A stretch of 64,000 bases of DNA from Gammaproteobacteria bacterium (lineage in GTDB: Bacteria; Pseudomonadota; Gammaproteobacteria; Steroidobacterales; GCA-2729495), in assembly GCA_030426355.1 (NCBI GenBank), contig JAUHYQ010000004.1, forward strand, positions 372,001 through 436,000. Reading direction: 5' to 3'. Of the stretch, positions 1 to 8,285 are shown one piece after another. How positions within the stretch are numbered: position 1 is the stretch's first letter; every line of letters starts with the position of its first letter. The notes below the pieces were generated by a model. It saw nothing but the letters and a program-made list of their open reading frames with translations. It searched no databases and had not been told where the DNA came from. Position numbers and translations under genes: made by a program.

Positions 1-255
1 CCGGCCACGCCGCCTAAGATATATCAGGCCAACAGCAAGCTGCCGGGCCAGGGTTATGCCGGGCGCTGCGGCATCTATGAAATGGTAACGGTGGATGAAA
101 ACATGCGCCGCATGATCCACGACGGCGCTGGCGAACACGAGATGGAAGCCTATGCACGGACGCGCACCCCCAGCATTCGGCAGGTCGGCCTGGATAAAGT
201 AAAACAAGGCGTGACCACGCTCGAAGAAGTGCTGCGCGTCACTCGCGCTGATTAA
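1..255 (+). CDS. gspE: Type II secretion ATPase GspE, C-terminal end (partial)
   Basis: The frame is open from the window edge to a TAA and gives the last 84 residues. The tail GYAGRCGIYEMV...VGLDKVKQGVTTLEEVLRVT is the characteristic C-terminus of the GspE/PilB secretion ATPases. GspE is the cytoplasmic hexameric ATPase that drives pseudopilus assembly in type II secretion. The Walker motifs and zinc-binding region lie outside the window. The gene is followed after 21 bases by gspF, the usual E-F order. The family assignment is firm; the choice of GspE over PilB rests mainly on the downstream gspF. Confidence 0.88.
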   Translation, partial: PATPPKIYQANSKLPGQGYAGRCGIYEMVTVDENMRRMIHDGAGEHEMEAYARTRTPSIRQVGLDKVKQGVTTLEEVLRVTRAD

Positions 256-276
256 TAGCCGCGGACGGACAATGTC

Positions 277-1491
277 GTGGGAGCATTCGAATACACTGCA
301 GTTGATAACGCCGGTAAACAGCATAAAGGCGTTCTGGAAGGCGACACAGCCAAGCAAGTACGTCAATTACTGCGTGAAAAGCGTCTCCTGCCGCTCAGCG
401 TTAACGAGAGCGCGAAACAGGAATCGTCCCGGCAATCATCATTCAGCCTCGGCAGCGGACTGTCTTCAACGGATCTTTCCATACTGACACGTCAGCTGGC
501 GACTCTGGTGCAATCAGGCATGCCGCTTGAAGAATCGCTGGCTGCGATCGGTGAGCAAAGCGAAAATTCCCGCATGAAAAGCATTGTGCTGGGCGTGCGT
601 GCACGTGTACGCGAAGGCTTCAGTCTGGCAGACGGTCTGAATGACTTTCCACGGGCCTTTCCGGACATTTACCGCAGCACCGTGGATGCGGGCGAACAGT
701 CCGGACATCTGGATGCCGTACTGGAACGGCTGGCTGACTACACCGAAAGCCGACAAGAGCTGTCGCAGACGGTGCGTAACGCTATGATCTATCCCGCTGT
801 GCTGATGGGCTTTTGTCTGCTGATTATTACCCTGATGATGGCCTACGTCGTGCCCAAGGTCGTGGGGGTATTCACTAATACGGGTCAGGAATTGCCGGTA
901 CCAACTGCGATACTGATCGCAACCAGTGATTTCGTGCAGAACTGGGGCTGGTTACTAGCGATTATGCTGGTTGCGGCAGGATTCGGATTTATGCGACTGC
1001 TTAAAGTACCGGAGCTGCGCAAGCGTTTCGATCAGTTTGTACTGCGTTTGCCCGTGGTGGGCCGGATCGTCAGGGGCATCAACACGGCGCGATTCACGCG
1101 GACGTTCAGCATCATGACCGGCAGTGGCGTGCCCATACTCGAAGGCCTGCGGATTTCCGGCGCTGTGATTACCAGCGCACCGATGCGCGAAGCAGTGGAA
1201 GAAGCCGCATTGCGTATCCGGGAAGGCGCGCCGATCGGCGCTTCACTTGCCAAGAGCCGGCAGTTCCCACCCCTGTGTATTCATCTCATTTCCAGCGGTG
1301 AAGCCAGCGGTGAGCTGGAAAATATGCTCGGTAAAGCCGCAGGGCAGCAAGAACGGGAGATGAACGGGCTGATAAGCACTCTGCTTAATATTCTGGAGCC
1401 CGCAATGATTATCTTTATGGGCATTATTGTGCTCGGCATTGTGGTTGCCCTGCTGCTGCCTATTTTTGAAATGAACAAGCTCGTCCTGTAG
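277..1491 (+). CDS. gspF: Type II secretion inner-membrane platform protein GspF
   Basis: The 404-residue product has the normal GspF length. It begins with the typical MGAFEYTAVDNAGKQHKGVL segment and has two homologous T2SSF domains, roughly residues 70-195 and 275-395. Three membrane segments are visible near residues 170-195, 225-245 and 375-398. GspF is the inner-membrane platform that couples the GspE ATPase to pseudopilus assembly. The start is a GTG, and it puts the first residue exactly where the family begins. No gspG-N genes follow: the next gene is an unrelated acidic protein with its own promoter, so the rest of the secretion genes must lie elsewhere or upstream. Confidence 0.93.
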   Translation: MGAFEYTAVDNAGKQHKGVLEGDTAKQVRQLLREKRLLPLSVNESAKQESSRQSSFSLGSGLSSTDLSILTRQLATLVQSGMPLEESLAAIGEQSENSRMKSIVLGVRARVREGFSLADGLNDFPRAFPDIYRSTVDAGEQSGHLDAVLERLADYTESRQELSQTVRNAMIYPAVLMGFCLLIITLMMAYVVPKVVGVFTNTGQELPVPTAILIATSDFVQNWGWLLAIMLVAAGFGFMRLLKVPELRKRFDQFVLRLPVVGRIVRGINTARFTRTFSIMTGSGVPILEGLRISGAVITSAPMREAVEEAALRIREGAPIGASLAKSRQFPPLCIHLISSGEASGELENMLGKAAGQQEREMNGLISTLLNILEPAMIIFMGIIVLGIVVALLLPIFEMNKLVL

Positions 1492-1628
1492 CTTGCTCCG
1501 CCCTATTCACCCCTTCTTTACGCTCTAATTTCTCGCCGGATGGCCGCTGAATAGTGCCCTGCTTCGCAGAATTTGCGATTAGCGTGTGACCCCTGTCACG
1601 TTTCCGGAATTTATGGCGGTTTGCCATC

Positions 1629-1657
1629 TTGTCACCCTGAAATGCGCGTTCTATAAA
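1629..1657 (+). promoter_or_regulatory. Candidate sigma-70 promoter for the acidic protein gene
   Basis: TTGTCA (1629-1634) and TATAAA (1652-1657) are separated by exactly 17 bases, and each matches 5 of 6 consensus positions. Initiation is expected near 1664, about 40 bases before the ATG at 1705. The rest of the 213-base gap after gspF holds an imperfect GTGAC/GTCAC hairpin near 1583-1600, which could end the gspEF transcript but lacks a clear T-run. Confidence 0.6.
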
Positions 1658-1704
1658 CGTTTTAACGTGACATAACGACATGGCTTTCAAACAGGAGAGC
1701 TGCC

Positions 1705-2040
1705 ATGAACAGGCATTACCACGAAGACGAAGCAGTGCTTGAAATCCCGACGGACGAACGGGTTGATGATTTCGACGATAGTGATGATTTTTCAGAAACT
1801 GCTGTGCTCAACGACGACGATGATGCAAGCGATGATCCGTTCAGCGCAAAAGGCGCAGTTGATGACTTTGTCGGTGAAAACTCGGTAGTTTTCGACGTAG
1901 ATAATCTGGTTGCCGAATTCGAAGCGGAAGCCGGCGCGGGAGGCAACCCGTCATCCCGCCTGCGCAGACGCCTGGAAGCACTGGCCGAAAGGAAACGCCG
2001 TCACAATGACCTGATGGACTTTGACGACTACGAAATCTGA
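1705..2040 (+). CDS. Small, highly acidic protein of unknown function
   Basis: The 111-residue protein has two parts. Residues 1-85 are very rich in Asp and Glu (runs such as DDFDDSDDF and DDDDAS) and look disordered. A short basic stretch, SSRLRRRLEALAERKRRH, follows, and the end is again acidic (DLMDFDDYEI). There is no signal peptide or membrane segment. ACAGGAGAG before the ATG is a good ribosome binding site. The charged tail reminds me of the small Pseudomonas proteins named after PA3496, but I cannot confirm this without a search. Function is unknown. Confidence 0.7.
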   Translation: MNRHYHEDEAVLEIPTDERVDDFDDSDDFSETAVLNDDDDASDDPFSAKGAVDDFVGENSVVFDVDNLVAEFEAEAGAGGNPSSRLRRRLEALAERKRRHNDLMDFDDYEI

Positions 2041-2048
2041 TTGCCAAC

Positions 2049-5000
2049 TCAATGGAAATCACGGCTGCTGATCACCAGATCTTCGAGCAATGGGGCGCGG
2101 TCTATGAGATGACTGGCTATCACATGCAATACTCCGTCCTGTCGCTGCAGACGGCCGCGAACTTCCAGCAAATAAGAGTTAAGTAATACGCTACGTTGCC
2201 GCTCGGCGAGTTGCTTCCAAACCACCAGATTAATGAAACCCGTTTCGTCTTCCAGCGTGACAAAGGTAACGCTCTTTGCGCTGCCCGGGCGCTGCCGCGT
2301 AATGACCAACCCGGCCGTGACCACCTCCTGACCGTCAGACAATTGCCACAGCTGCTGTGCCTGCAGGCAATGATCCGCAAGCCGCCTTCGCACCAGACTC
2401 ATCGGATGTTCGCGCAGAGTCAGGCCGGTACTTGCGTAATCGTTGACGACTGAAAGCATCCTGCCAGGTGTCGACAGCAAAGGCTCGGCTTCATTAAAGG
2501 CAGGAATATTCAGGAGCGGCAGAGGCTTCTCAACCCCGGCCACCTGCCAGCGAGCACGATGCCGATTCCCCGTAATGCCCTGCAAGGCATCTGCCGCGGC
2601 CAGTGCGCCAAGTTCATGCGCATTCAACCCTGTGCGTTGCGCCAGATCGGTGGTGCCGATAAAGGGTTGTTGATCTCGCGCCGCCACTAATTGCCGGGCG
2701 GCATCTGCAGATAATCCCTTGACGCGGTTAAAACCCAGGCGCAAGGCCGGACGGGTAAAATCACCTTGCTCCAGAGAACATTCAACCAGGCTGCGGTTCA
2801 CATCCACCGGACGCACTTCCACGCCATGTCGCCAGGCCATCTGCACCAACTGCGAAGGCGCATAAAAACCCATTGGCTGACTGTTCAATAAAGCACAGGT
2901 AAACGCAGCCGGCTCGTGGCACTTCAGCCACGCTGAAACGTACACCAGTAACGCAAAACTCGCGGCGTGAGACTCCGGAAATCCGTATTCACCAAACCCC
3001 TGAATCTGATTAAACAACTGACGTGCAAAGCCCTCTGCATAACCGCGTGCACGCATGCCATCGATTAATCGAGCTTCAAAAGGGCCCAGACCGCCCCGCC
3101 GCTTCCAGGCCGCCATCGCCCGCCGCAACTGATCGGCTTCTCCGCCGGAAAAGCCCGCCGCGACAATGGCCAGTTGCATCACCTGCTCCTGAAAAATGGG
3201 TACGCCCAGGGTGCGTTTCAGTACCTCCCGCACAGCTTCACTTGGATAAGTGACAAGCTCCTGCCCGCTGCGCCGACGCAGGTAAGGGTGCACCATGTCA
3301 CCCTGTATAGGCCCTGGCCGTACAAGTGCGACCTCAATCACCAGATCATAAAAGCAACGCGGTTTCAGGCGTGGCAGCATGGCCATCTGAGCCCGTGACT
3401 CAATCTGAAAGACACCGACCGTATCGCCCCTGCTCACCATGTCGTAGACCTGCGGGTCTTCGGCAGGGACTGTTGCCATAGTCAGGTTGCGACCATTCCA
3501 GTTACGCAGCAAGTCAAAACTGCGCCGGATGACGGCCAGCATTCCCAGTGCCAGTACATCGATTTTTAGCAAACCCAGATCGTCGAGGTCGTTTTTGTCC
3601 CACTGGATCACCGTGCGCTCCTGCATCGCCGCATTTTCGATCGGTACCAGTTCGTGCAGGGGGCGTTCTGAAATCAGAAAGCCTCCAACGTGCTGAGAAA
3701 GGTGCCGGGGGCAACCTAACAACTGCGAAACCAGCACCAGCAAACGCCGCATCCGCGGGTCGGCAGGGTTCAGGCCGGCCTCAACCACCCGCTCGGCCTT
3801 TATTTCAGTACCATCCCACCACTGCATAGCCCGGGCCAGCCGGTGTGTCTGATCTTCGCTGAAACCTAACGCCTTGCCCACATCACGAATGGCACTGCGC
3901 GGCCGGTAAGTAATGACGGTGGCCGTTAGCGCGGCCCGGTCACGACCGTACTTGTTGTAGATGTACTGGATGACCTCCTCGCGTCGCTCATGCTCAAAAT
4001 CAACATCAATATCCGGTGGTTCATTGCGCTCTTTGGAAATAAAGCGCTCGAACAACATACTCATGCGCGCCGGATCCACCTCGGTAATCCCCAGGCAGAA
4101 GCAAACAGCGGAATTGGCTGCCGACCCGCGCCCCTGACAAAGAATGCCGCGCTCGCGGGCGAAACGCACAATGTCATGAACTGTCAGAAAATAGCCCTCG
4201 TAGCGCAACCCGGCGATTACCCTGAGCTCGTAATCCACCTGCTGTTGCACAACGTCCGGCGCACCGTCCGGCCAGCGCCAGTGCAAACCTTGCTCTGTCA
4301 GCCGCCGCAACCAGTCGGTTGGCGTCATACCGACGGGTACCAGTTCACAGGGGTATCGGTACTCAAGTTCATCCAGCGTGAACCGCAAATCAGCTGCAAA
4401 ATGCACACTTTCAGCCAGCCACGCCGAGGGGTAAAAGAGCGCCATTTGCTCAAGCGGACGCAGAAAGCGCTCACCGTTCGGATGCAGATGGCCGACCGCA
4501 TCAGCAACCGTAAGCCCCAGTCGGATGGCCGTTAACGTGTCTTGCAGCGCACGACGGCCGCGAACGTGCATATGCACGTCTCCTGCAGCCACTATTTCAC
4601 ATGATGTTTGATCTCTAAGAGATTCATATTGTTTTATTTTTTCTTCAATGCAGCCGTCGGGAAAGAGTTCAGCAGCCAGCCGCAGACGGTTGCAAAACAA
4701 CCCCTGCAAGTGACGAATATGCGCCGCGTCATCCGGCAGGCCCGGCAAATACAGCACCTTGCAGCCCGGCAGACCGCTGACCAGATCGGCAAACCCCAGC
4801 CGGTACTCGCCTTTGATTGCTGCCCGCCGTGCACGCGTAATCAGCCCGCATAATTCAGCATAGCCCTGCCTGCTGGCAGCTAATACCAGCAAGCGCGGCC
4901 CTTCCTGCAAGGTGAATTCACTGCCGATTATCAGACGCAGTGAATACTGGCGGGCGGCCATGTGGGCGCGCACCACGCCCGCGACTGAACACTCGTCGGT

Positions 5001-5135
5001 CAATGCCAGCGCGGTGTAACCTAACGCAGCAGCCTGCTCCACCAGTTCTTCCGGCGACGAAGCCCCCCGCAGAAAAGTGAAATGGCTGATGCAGTGGAGC
5101 TCGACGTAATCGGCGTTATTACCTGTCGACGTCAC
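2049..5135 (-). CDS. dnaE2: Error-prone DNA polymerase DnaE2 (ImuC)
   Basis: This C-family polymerase of 1028 residues is the catalytic subunit of the ImuA-ImuB-DnaE2 translesion machinery. The N-terminal PHP domain begins YVELHCISHFTFLRGASS. The catalytic core holds the PPDIDVDFEHERR motif, and the C-terminal part has an OB-fold-like segment (TAGLVITRQRPGSAKSVTFV). Length is normal for DnaE2 and shorter than replicative DnaE. I choose the GTG at 5135 because it overlaps the imuB stop as GTGA; a longer frame to 5189 would add 18 residues unlike the family. A short AT-rich patch lies near 4590-4660. It is the last gene of the lexA operon. Confidence 0.93.
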   Translation of the reverse strand: MTSTGNNADYVELHCISHFTFLRGASSPEELVEQAAALGYTALALTDECSVAGVVRAHMAARQYSLRLIIGSEFTLQEGPRLLVLAASRQGYAELCGLITRARRAAIKGEYRLGFADLVSGLPGCKVLYLPGLPDDAAHIRHLQGLFCNRLRLAAELFPDGCIEEKIKQYESLRDQTSCEIVAAGDVHMHVRGRRALQDTLTAIRLGLTVADAVGHLHPNGERFLRPLEQMALFYPSAWLAESVHFAADLRFTLDELEYRYPCELVPVGMTPTDWLRRLTEQGLHWRWPDGAPDVVQQQVDYELRVIAGLRYEGYFLTVHDIVRFARERGILCQGRGSAANSAVCFCLGITEVDPARMSMLFERFISKERNEPPDIDVDFEHERREEVIQYIYNKYGRDRAALTATVITYRPRSAIRDVGKALGFSEDQTHRLARAMQWWDGTEIKAERVVEAGLNPADPRMRRLLVLVSQLLGCPRHLSQHVGGFLISERPLHELVPIENAAMQERTVIQWDKNDLDDLGLLKIDVLALGMLAVIRRSFDLLRNWNGRNLTMATVPAEDPQVYDMVSRGDTVGVFQIESRAQMAMLPRLKPRCFYDLVIEVALVRPGPIQGDMVHPYLRRRSGQELVTYPSEAVREVLKRTLGVPIFQEQVMQLAIVAAGFSGGEADQLRRAMAAWKRRGGLGPFEARLIDGMRARGYAEGFARQLFNQIQGFGEYGFPESHAASFALLVYVSAWLKCHEPAAFTCALLNSQPMGFYAPSQLVQMAWRHGVEVRPVDVNRSLVECSLEQGDFTRPALRLGFNRVKGLSADAARQLVAARDQQPFIGTTDLAQRTGLNAHELGALAAADALQGITGNRHRARWQVAGVEKPLPLLNIPAFNEAEPLLSTPGRMLSVVNDYASTGLTLREHPMSLVRRRLADHCLQAQQLWQLSDGQEVVTAGLVITRQRPGSAKSVTFVTLEDETGFINLVVWKQLAERQRSVLLNSYLLEVRGRLQRQDGVLHVIASHLIDRAPLLEDLVISSRDFH

Positions 5136-6538
5136 CCGAACAGCCCGTGCAAATACCAGTGTGAATCCCGGCAATCCCGGTAAACCCACCAGCGACTGCC
5201 GGCAGGCCCGCTCACACTGTAGTAATCACGCCGAACATCGTGACCGTCCCACCAACCCGACTCAATACGCTCGGCACGCCTTAGCAGCGGTGCAAGCGCT
5301 GGTGCATTAATACGTTGCGGAGCCTGTAATAACCACAAAGGGCGTTGCGCGACCGGCTTGCCGTTGGATTGTGCTTGTTTAACAACACCCGTTGCTGCAT
5401 CGGCAACCTGCCAGGATTTCTCAGGACGGTGTTCAACCGACAATGCGAGTCCGTGCACAGAAGCATGCCCAAGACGTGCCTGCAATTTCGCCAGCAACTG
5501 CACCTGACGAGCCGGATCAACACCGGCCGCAGGCTCTATGCCAGGCAGAGCCATGCTGGCGTATACCGGCTCAGGAAAAGCACGTGCTTTTACCGCAACT
5601 GCCACGACCGGCGCGGACAAAGTAAATCGCTCTAACCTCAAGGCGACCAATGCGTGTAAATGCCCGGTTTGCGTACTCAGCTCGCCGCCACGAATCTGTA
5701 ACGCAGAAGGCATGCTCCCGTTATGCTCGAGCCATACACCCACAGTCTGGGTGCCCGCCTGATGCTGACGCAGAAAGCGCTCCAGCCGCTGTAACAAAGC
5801 AGCGGTCGCCGCCAGCAACACCGGCGCGCTGAAAGTCTCATCGTCCAGTTCGATACGGTCGTAAAAAAACAGCGGCGATTCATGATGCTGCAGAGGTTGT
5901 GGCCTGGCACCAAAAGCCTCGTCGATGGCCTGCAAATACGCACGGCCTATACGCCGCGCAAAACCATCGCGCGGCAAGCGGCGACAGTCGGCCAGCGTAT
6001 ACACCCCCATCTGCTGTAAACGCTGCTGTATCCGCGCCGGCCAGCCCAACACCGTCACAGGAACCTTGCCTGATAGCCGCGGCATCTCGTTCATGGTTAT
6101 ACAAGCAAACGGCAACCCGGCCCGCGCCAACCAGCCAGCAGCCCGTGCTGTCGGCGCGCACGCCAGCACCGCCTGCAAAGACCGTTCACGGAGCCCCGCC
6201 TCAATCTTCAGCCGCAGTGCCTGCAAGCCACCAAACAAACGCAGGCTGCCGCCGACCTCTAGCAACAGCGCTCCTTCAGGGTCAATGCTCACAACGGACG
6301 TGTAGGACAAAGCCCATTCCGCCAACTCAATTCGGAAGGATTTTGAGGCTATAAATCTTTTTAATTCAATATTTAATGGAATAAAGCTTATACATAACCA
6401 GAGGCTCTGGGTTGACGGCGAAAGCGCGGACGGCCATACAGGCGGCTGTTGTTGAGGCGCGCCTTGCCCCCCGTCTGGTGGCGTCGGTGGACTGGTCGGC
6501 AAACGACTGCGCGCAGCGCGCCGCCGACGCTTTAACAT
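5132..6538 (-). CDS. imuB: ImuB, Y-family-like mutasome protein with shortened N-terminal region
   Basis: ImuB is a catalytically dead Y-family polymerase homologue that links DnaE2 to the beta clamp and ImuA. Family marks are LWLCISF near residue 46, LLLEVGGSLRLFGGL near 90-105, and the C-terminal RIESGWWDGHDVRRDYY with final HGLFG. The first 45 residues are a basic, Pro/Gln-rich extension. Between LNIE and the LAEWALSYTSVVS segment, about 50-60 residues that normally form the first part of the polymerase fold are absent. The frame stays open across this point, which is very AT-rich (6338-6397). The usual clamp-binding motif is also not evident. The ATG overlaps the imuA stop (ATGTTAA). Confidence 0.88.
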   Translation of the reverse strand: MLKRRRRAARSRLPTSPPTPPDGGQGAPQQQPPVWPSALSPSTQSLWLCISFIPLNIELKRFIASKSFRIELAEWALSYTSVVSIDPEGALLLEVGGSLRLFGGLQALRLKIEAGLRERSLQAVLACAPTARAAGWLARAGLPFACITMNEMPRLSGKVPVTVLGWPARIQQRLQQMGVYTLADCRRLPRDGFARRIGRAYLQAIDEAFGARPQPLQHHESPLFFYDRIELDDETFSAPVLLAATAALLQRLERFLRQHQAGTQTVGVWLEHNGSMPSALQIRGGELSTQTGHLHALVALRLERFTLSAPVVAVAVKARAFPEPVYASMALPGIEPAAGVDPARQVQLLAKLQARLGHASVHGLALSVEHRPEKSWQVADAATGVVKQAQSNGKPVAQRPLWLLQAPQRINAPALAPLLRRAERIESGWWDGHDVRRDYYSVSGPAGSRWWVYRDCRDSHWYLHGLFG

Positions 6539-7140
6539 GACAGTCGCAGGCTACCAACCCTGCCGTAACGGTTGCGCAGTATGTCGAGTTGCAACCCGCC
6601 GGCGGTTGCCGATAAGCGGATGCGCAATGGCGCGGCTGAATCATGGCGGGCAAAGCGAGCGGGTCGAAAAACAAAGCCCGGGCAACCTGCCGACTCGGCA
6701 ACCACCTGCAAACGTCGTAAGGCCTGACGGTTGAGCTGACTGAACCAACCCAGTACTGCCACACAAGCCTGCGACCGTAACGCCTGATCCATAGCCCACA
6801 ACGCATCAACAGCAGATTCAGGGCGCACCAGCAACAGCCGGGATAAGTCCAGACCATAGTCCGCCAGTGCGGGGGCATAAGGGATATAGGGTGGATTGAT
6901 CCAACAGAGCTGCTGCTGCAGTGGCTGTAATGCCGGTAACAACAACCGCAATTCTCCGATGCCTTGCGCCGTTAACAGCAGCTCTGTAATTGCTGCACCT
7001 GGCCACCCACCCTCCAGCCAGTCATCCAGCGCGGCAAAGCCGCTTGACAGTGAATCCGGCCGGCTGCCGCGACCACTGCCGTACCTCCAGATATGCGGGT
7101 TGGTGAGTAATGCCTCCTCAATGTTTGAGCGGCATGCCAT
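6532..7140 (-). CDS. imuA: ImuA, RecA-like SOS mutagenesis protein
   Basis: The 202-residue protein matches ImuA, the small RecA-related partner of ImuB and DnaE2. The segment [23 protein letters not shown] is the family's N-terminal motif, and the C-terminal part [20 protein letters not shown] is also typical. As in other ImuA proteins, the RecA-like nucleotide site is degenerate. I choose the ATG at 7140, inside the end of lexA; a TTG five codons upstream (7155) is the alternative. The overlap with lexA (23 bases) and with imuB shows a tightly coupled operon under LexA control. Confidence 0.88.
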   Translation of the reverse strand: MACRSNIEEALLTNPHIWRYGSGRGSRPDSLSSGFAALDDWLEGGWPGAAITELLLTAQGIGELRLLLPALQPLQQQLCWINPPYIPYAPALADYGLDLSRLLLVRPESAVDALWAMDQALRSQACVAVLGWFSQLNRQALRRLQVVAESAGCPGFVFRPARFARHDSAAPLRIRLSATAGGLQLDILRNRYGRVGSLRLSC

Positions 7141-7738
7141 TGCGTAACAAGCCAACCACTACTCCCTCAATCACCATGTGTTGATGATTGAGGTCAACTT
7201 CAATGGGCGTAAATTCTTCGTTTTCTGGCAATAACCAGACTGTGCGGCCTTCTTGTCGGTAGCGTTTAACCGTTACTTCATCATCGAGGCGCGCGACAAT
7301 AATTTGTCGGTTACGCACTTCGGGAGTGCGATGCACCGCGACCAGATCGCCATCGAGTATGCCGGCATTTTTCATGCTCATGCCCTGCACCCTGAGCAAA
7401 TAATGCGGCTCCGGGTGAAACATGGCCGGATCAATACGCACGTGGTCTTCGATATTTTCCTCGGCAAGAATGGGGTTGCCTGCGGCAACCCGCCCGATCA
7501 GTGGCAACCCAAGCTGCTCTTTGAGCACATCTTTGAGCTGTATTCCCCGGGATGCACCGGGCAGTAAATCAATGGCACCTTTACGCTGTAACGCGCGTAA
7601 ATGTTCCTCTGCGGCGTTAGGCGACCGAAAGCCAAGCTCAGCAGCTATTTCAGCCCGGGTGGGTGGCATACCGGATTCGGCGATGCAGGCGCGGATGAAG
7701 TTCAGTATCTGCGACTGGCGGGGGGTCAGTTCCGACAT
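7118..7738 (-). CDS. lexA: LexA SOS repressor
   Basis: The 206-residue protein is a complete LexA. The N-terminal winged helix-turn-helix spans about residues 1-65 ([20 protein letters not shown]). The self-cleavage site is Ala86-Gly87 in GRVAAGNP, and the catalytic dyad is Ser121 (QGMSM) and Lys158 (VTVKR), matching Ala84-Gly85, Ser119 and Lys156 of E. coli LexA. RecA filaments would stimulate cleavage and derepress the operon. Two LexA boxes lie directly upstream, so the gene is autoregulated. It is the first gene of lexA-imuA-imuB-dnaE2, an arrangement known for lexA2 genes of some Pseudomonas. Whether another lexA exists cannot be seen here. Confidence 0.96.
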   Translation of the reverse strand: MSELTPRQSQILNFIRACIAESGMPPTRAEIAAELGFRSPNAAEEHLRALQRKGAIDLLPGASRGIQLKDVLKEQLGLPLIGRVAAGNPILAEENIEDHVRIDPAMFHPEPHYLLRVQGMSMKNAGILDGDLVAVHRTPEVRNRQIIVARLDDEVTVKRYRQEGRTVWLLPENEEFTPIEVDLNHQHMVIEGVVVGLLRNGMPLKH

Positions 7739-7747
7739 GGTATATAC

Positions 7748-7763
7748 CTGTATGAATAAACAG
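7748..7763. promoter_or_regulatory. LexA box 1 (proximal)
   Basis: ctgtatgaataaacag is a perfect CTGT-N8-ACAG LexA operator of the E. coli/gammaproteobacterial type. It ends 10 bases before the lexA ATG and would cover the predicted transcription start. Confidence 0.9.
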
Positions 7764-7765
7764 GT

Positions 7766-7781
7766 CTGGGATTATATACAG
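7766..7781. promoter_or_regulatory. LexA box 2 (distal), overlapping the -10
   Basis: CTGG-N8-ACAG (ctgggattatatacag) differs from the perfect operator by one base. It is offset 18 bases from box 1 and contains the lexA -10 element, so bound LexA would block polymerase. Confidence 0.82.
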
Positions 7782-7798
7782 TTATGCGCGGCATGCAA
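7771..7798 (-). promoter_or_regulatory. lexA operon promoter
   Basis: On the minus strand a perfect TATAAT lies at 7776-7771. A weak -35, TTGCAT (7798-7793), is 16 bases upstream. Initiation is expected near 7764, between and within the two LexA boxes, the same layout as a strongly repressed SOS promoter. Confidence 0.65.
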
Positions 7799-7867
7799 GC
7801 GACTTGCGAAAATCCCCTTAAAAACCAAAATTCCTTTTAACAGCAAGGTTTTCAGCCCCACCAGCTG

Positions 7868-7896
7868 TTGCCATTTAACATTATTTACCCCATTAT
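7868..7896 (+). promoter_or_regulatory. Candidate promoter of the lipoprotein gene
   Basis: TTGCCA (7868-7873) and CATTAT (7891-7896) are 17 bases apart and match 5 and 4 of 6 consensus positions. This gives a leader of about 60 bases before a GAGGA ribosome binding site and the ATG at 7963. Confidence 0.5.
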
Positions 7897-7962
7897 GCGC
7901 CCTAAGCGCCAAGGGGAAGCCTCCTCGGTGATAGCTGGTTATTAACTCATTGAGGAATAGCA

Positions 7963-8262
7963 ATGAACCACAAAGTTCAAACCGCCTTTAAGGCAACTGC
8001 CGTAGCCGTCGTACTGGCTGTGGTATCTGGTTGTGCAGCCAACGGTCGTATGGATGCTCTGGAAGAGAAAGTTGGTCTGCTGGAGCAGGAAGTTGCTGCA
8101 GCCAAGTCCAGCGCTGCCAGTGCCGCTGCTGCTCAACGCACATCTGAATCAGCACAAGCGACTGCGGATGCTGCACTGAAAGCAGCTAATGATGCACAGG
8201 CTTGCTGTGACGCGACCAACGAAAAAATTGATCGCATGTTCCAGCGCAGTCAAAGCAAGTAG
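7963..8262 (+). CDS. Small outer-membrane lipoprotein of the Lpp/OprI type
   Basis: The 99-residue precursor has a signal peptide ending in the lipobox VSGC, with lipidated Cys24. The mature part is an Ala-rich heptad coiled coil (roughly residues 30-92) like Lpp and OprI, and it ends in Arg/Ser/Lys with a C-terminal lysine that could be cross-linked to peptidoglycan. Such proteins tether the outer membrane to the cell wall as trimers. Unusually, two adjacent cysteines (AQACCDATNEK, near residue 72) sit in the coiled coil. A strong terminator follows. The convergent neighbour is an L,D-transpeptidase, the enzyme class that attaches Lpp to murein. Confidence 0.85.
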   Translation: MNHKVQTAFKATAVAVVLAVVSGCAANGRMDALEEKVGLLEQEVAAAKSSAASAAAAQRTSESAQATADAALKAANDAQACCDATNEKIDRMFQRSQSK

Positions 8263-8285
8263 TCTCTGCTACAACGAAACGGGCT

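Noticed and set aside
6366-6878. A 170-residue frame overlapping imuA and imuB, considered as a sign of a frameshift in imuB
   Set aside because: The normal imuA and imuB frames both carry clear family motifs and meet in an ATGTTAA overlap. The missing ImuB residues are not found in the alternative frame.
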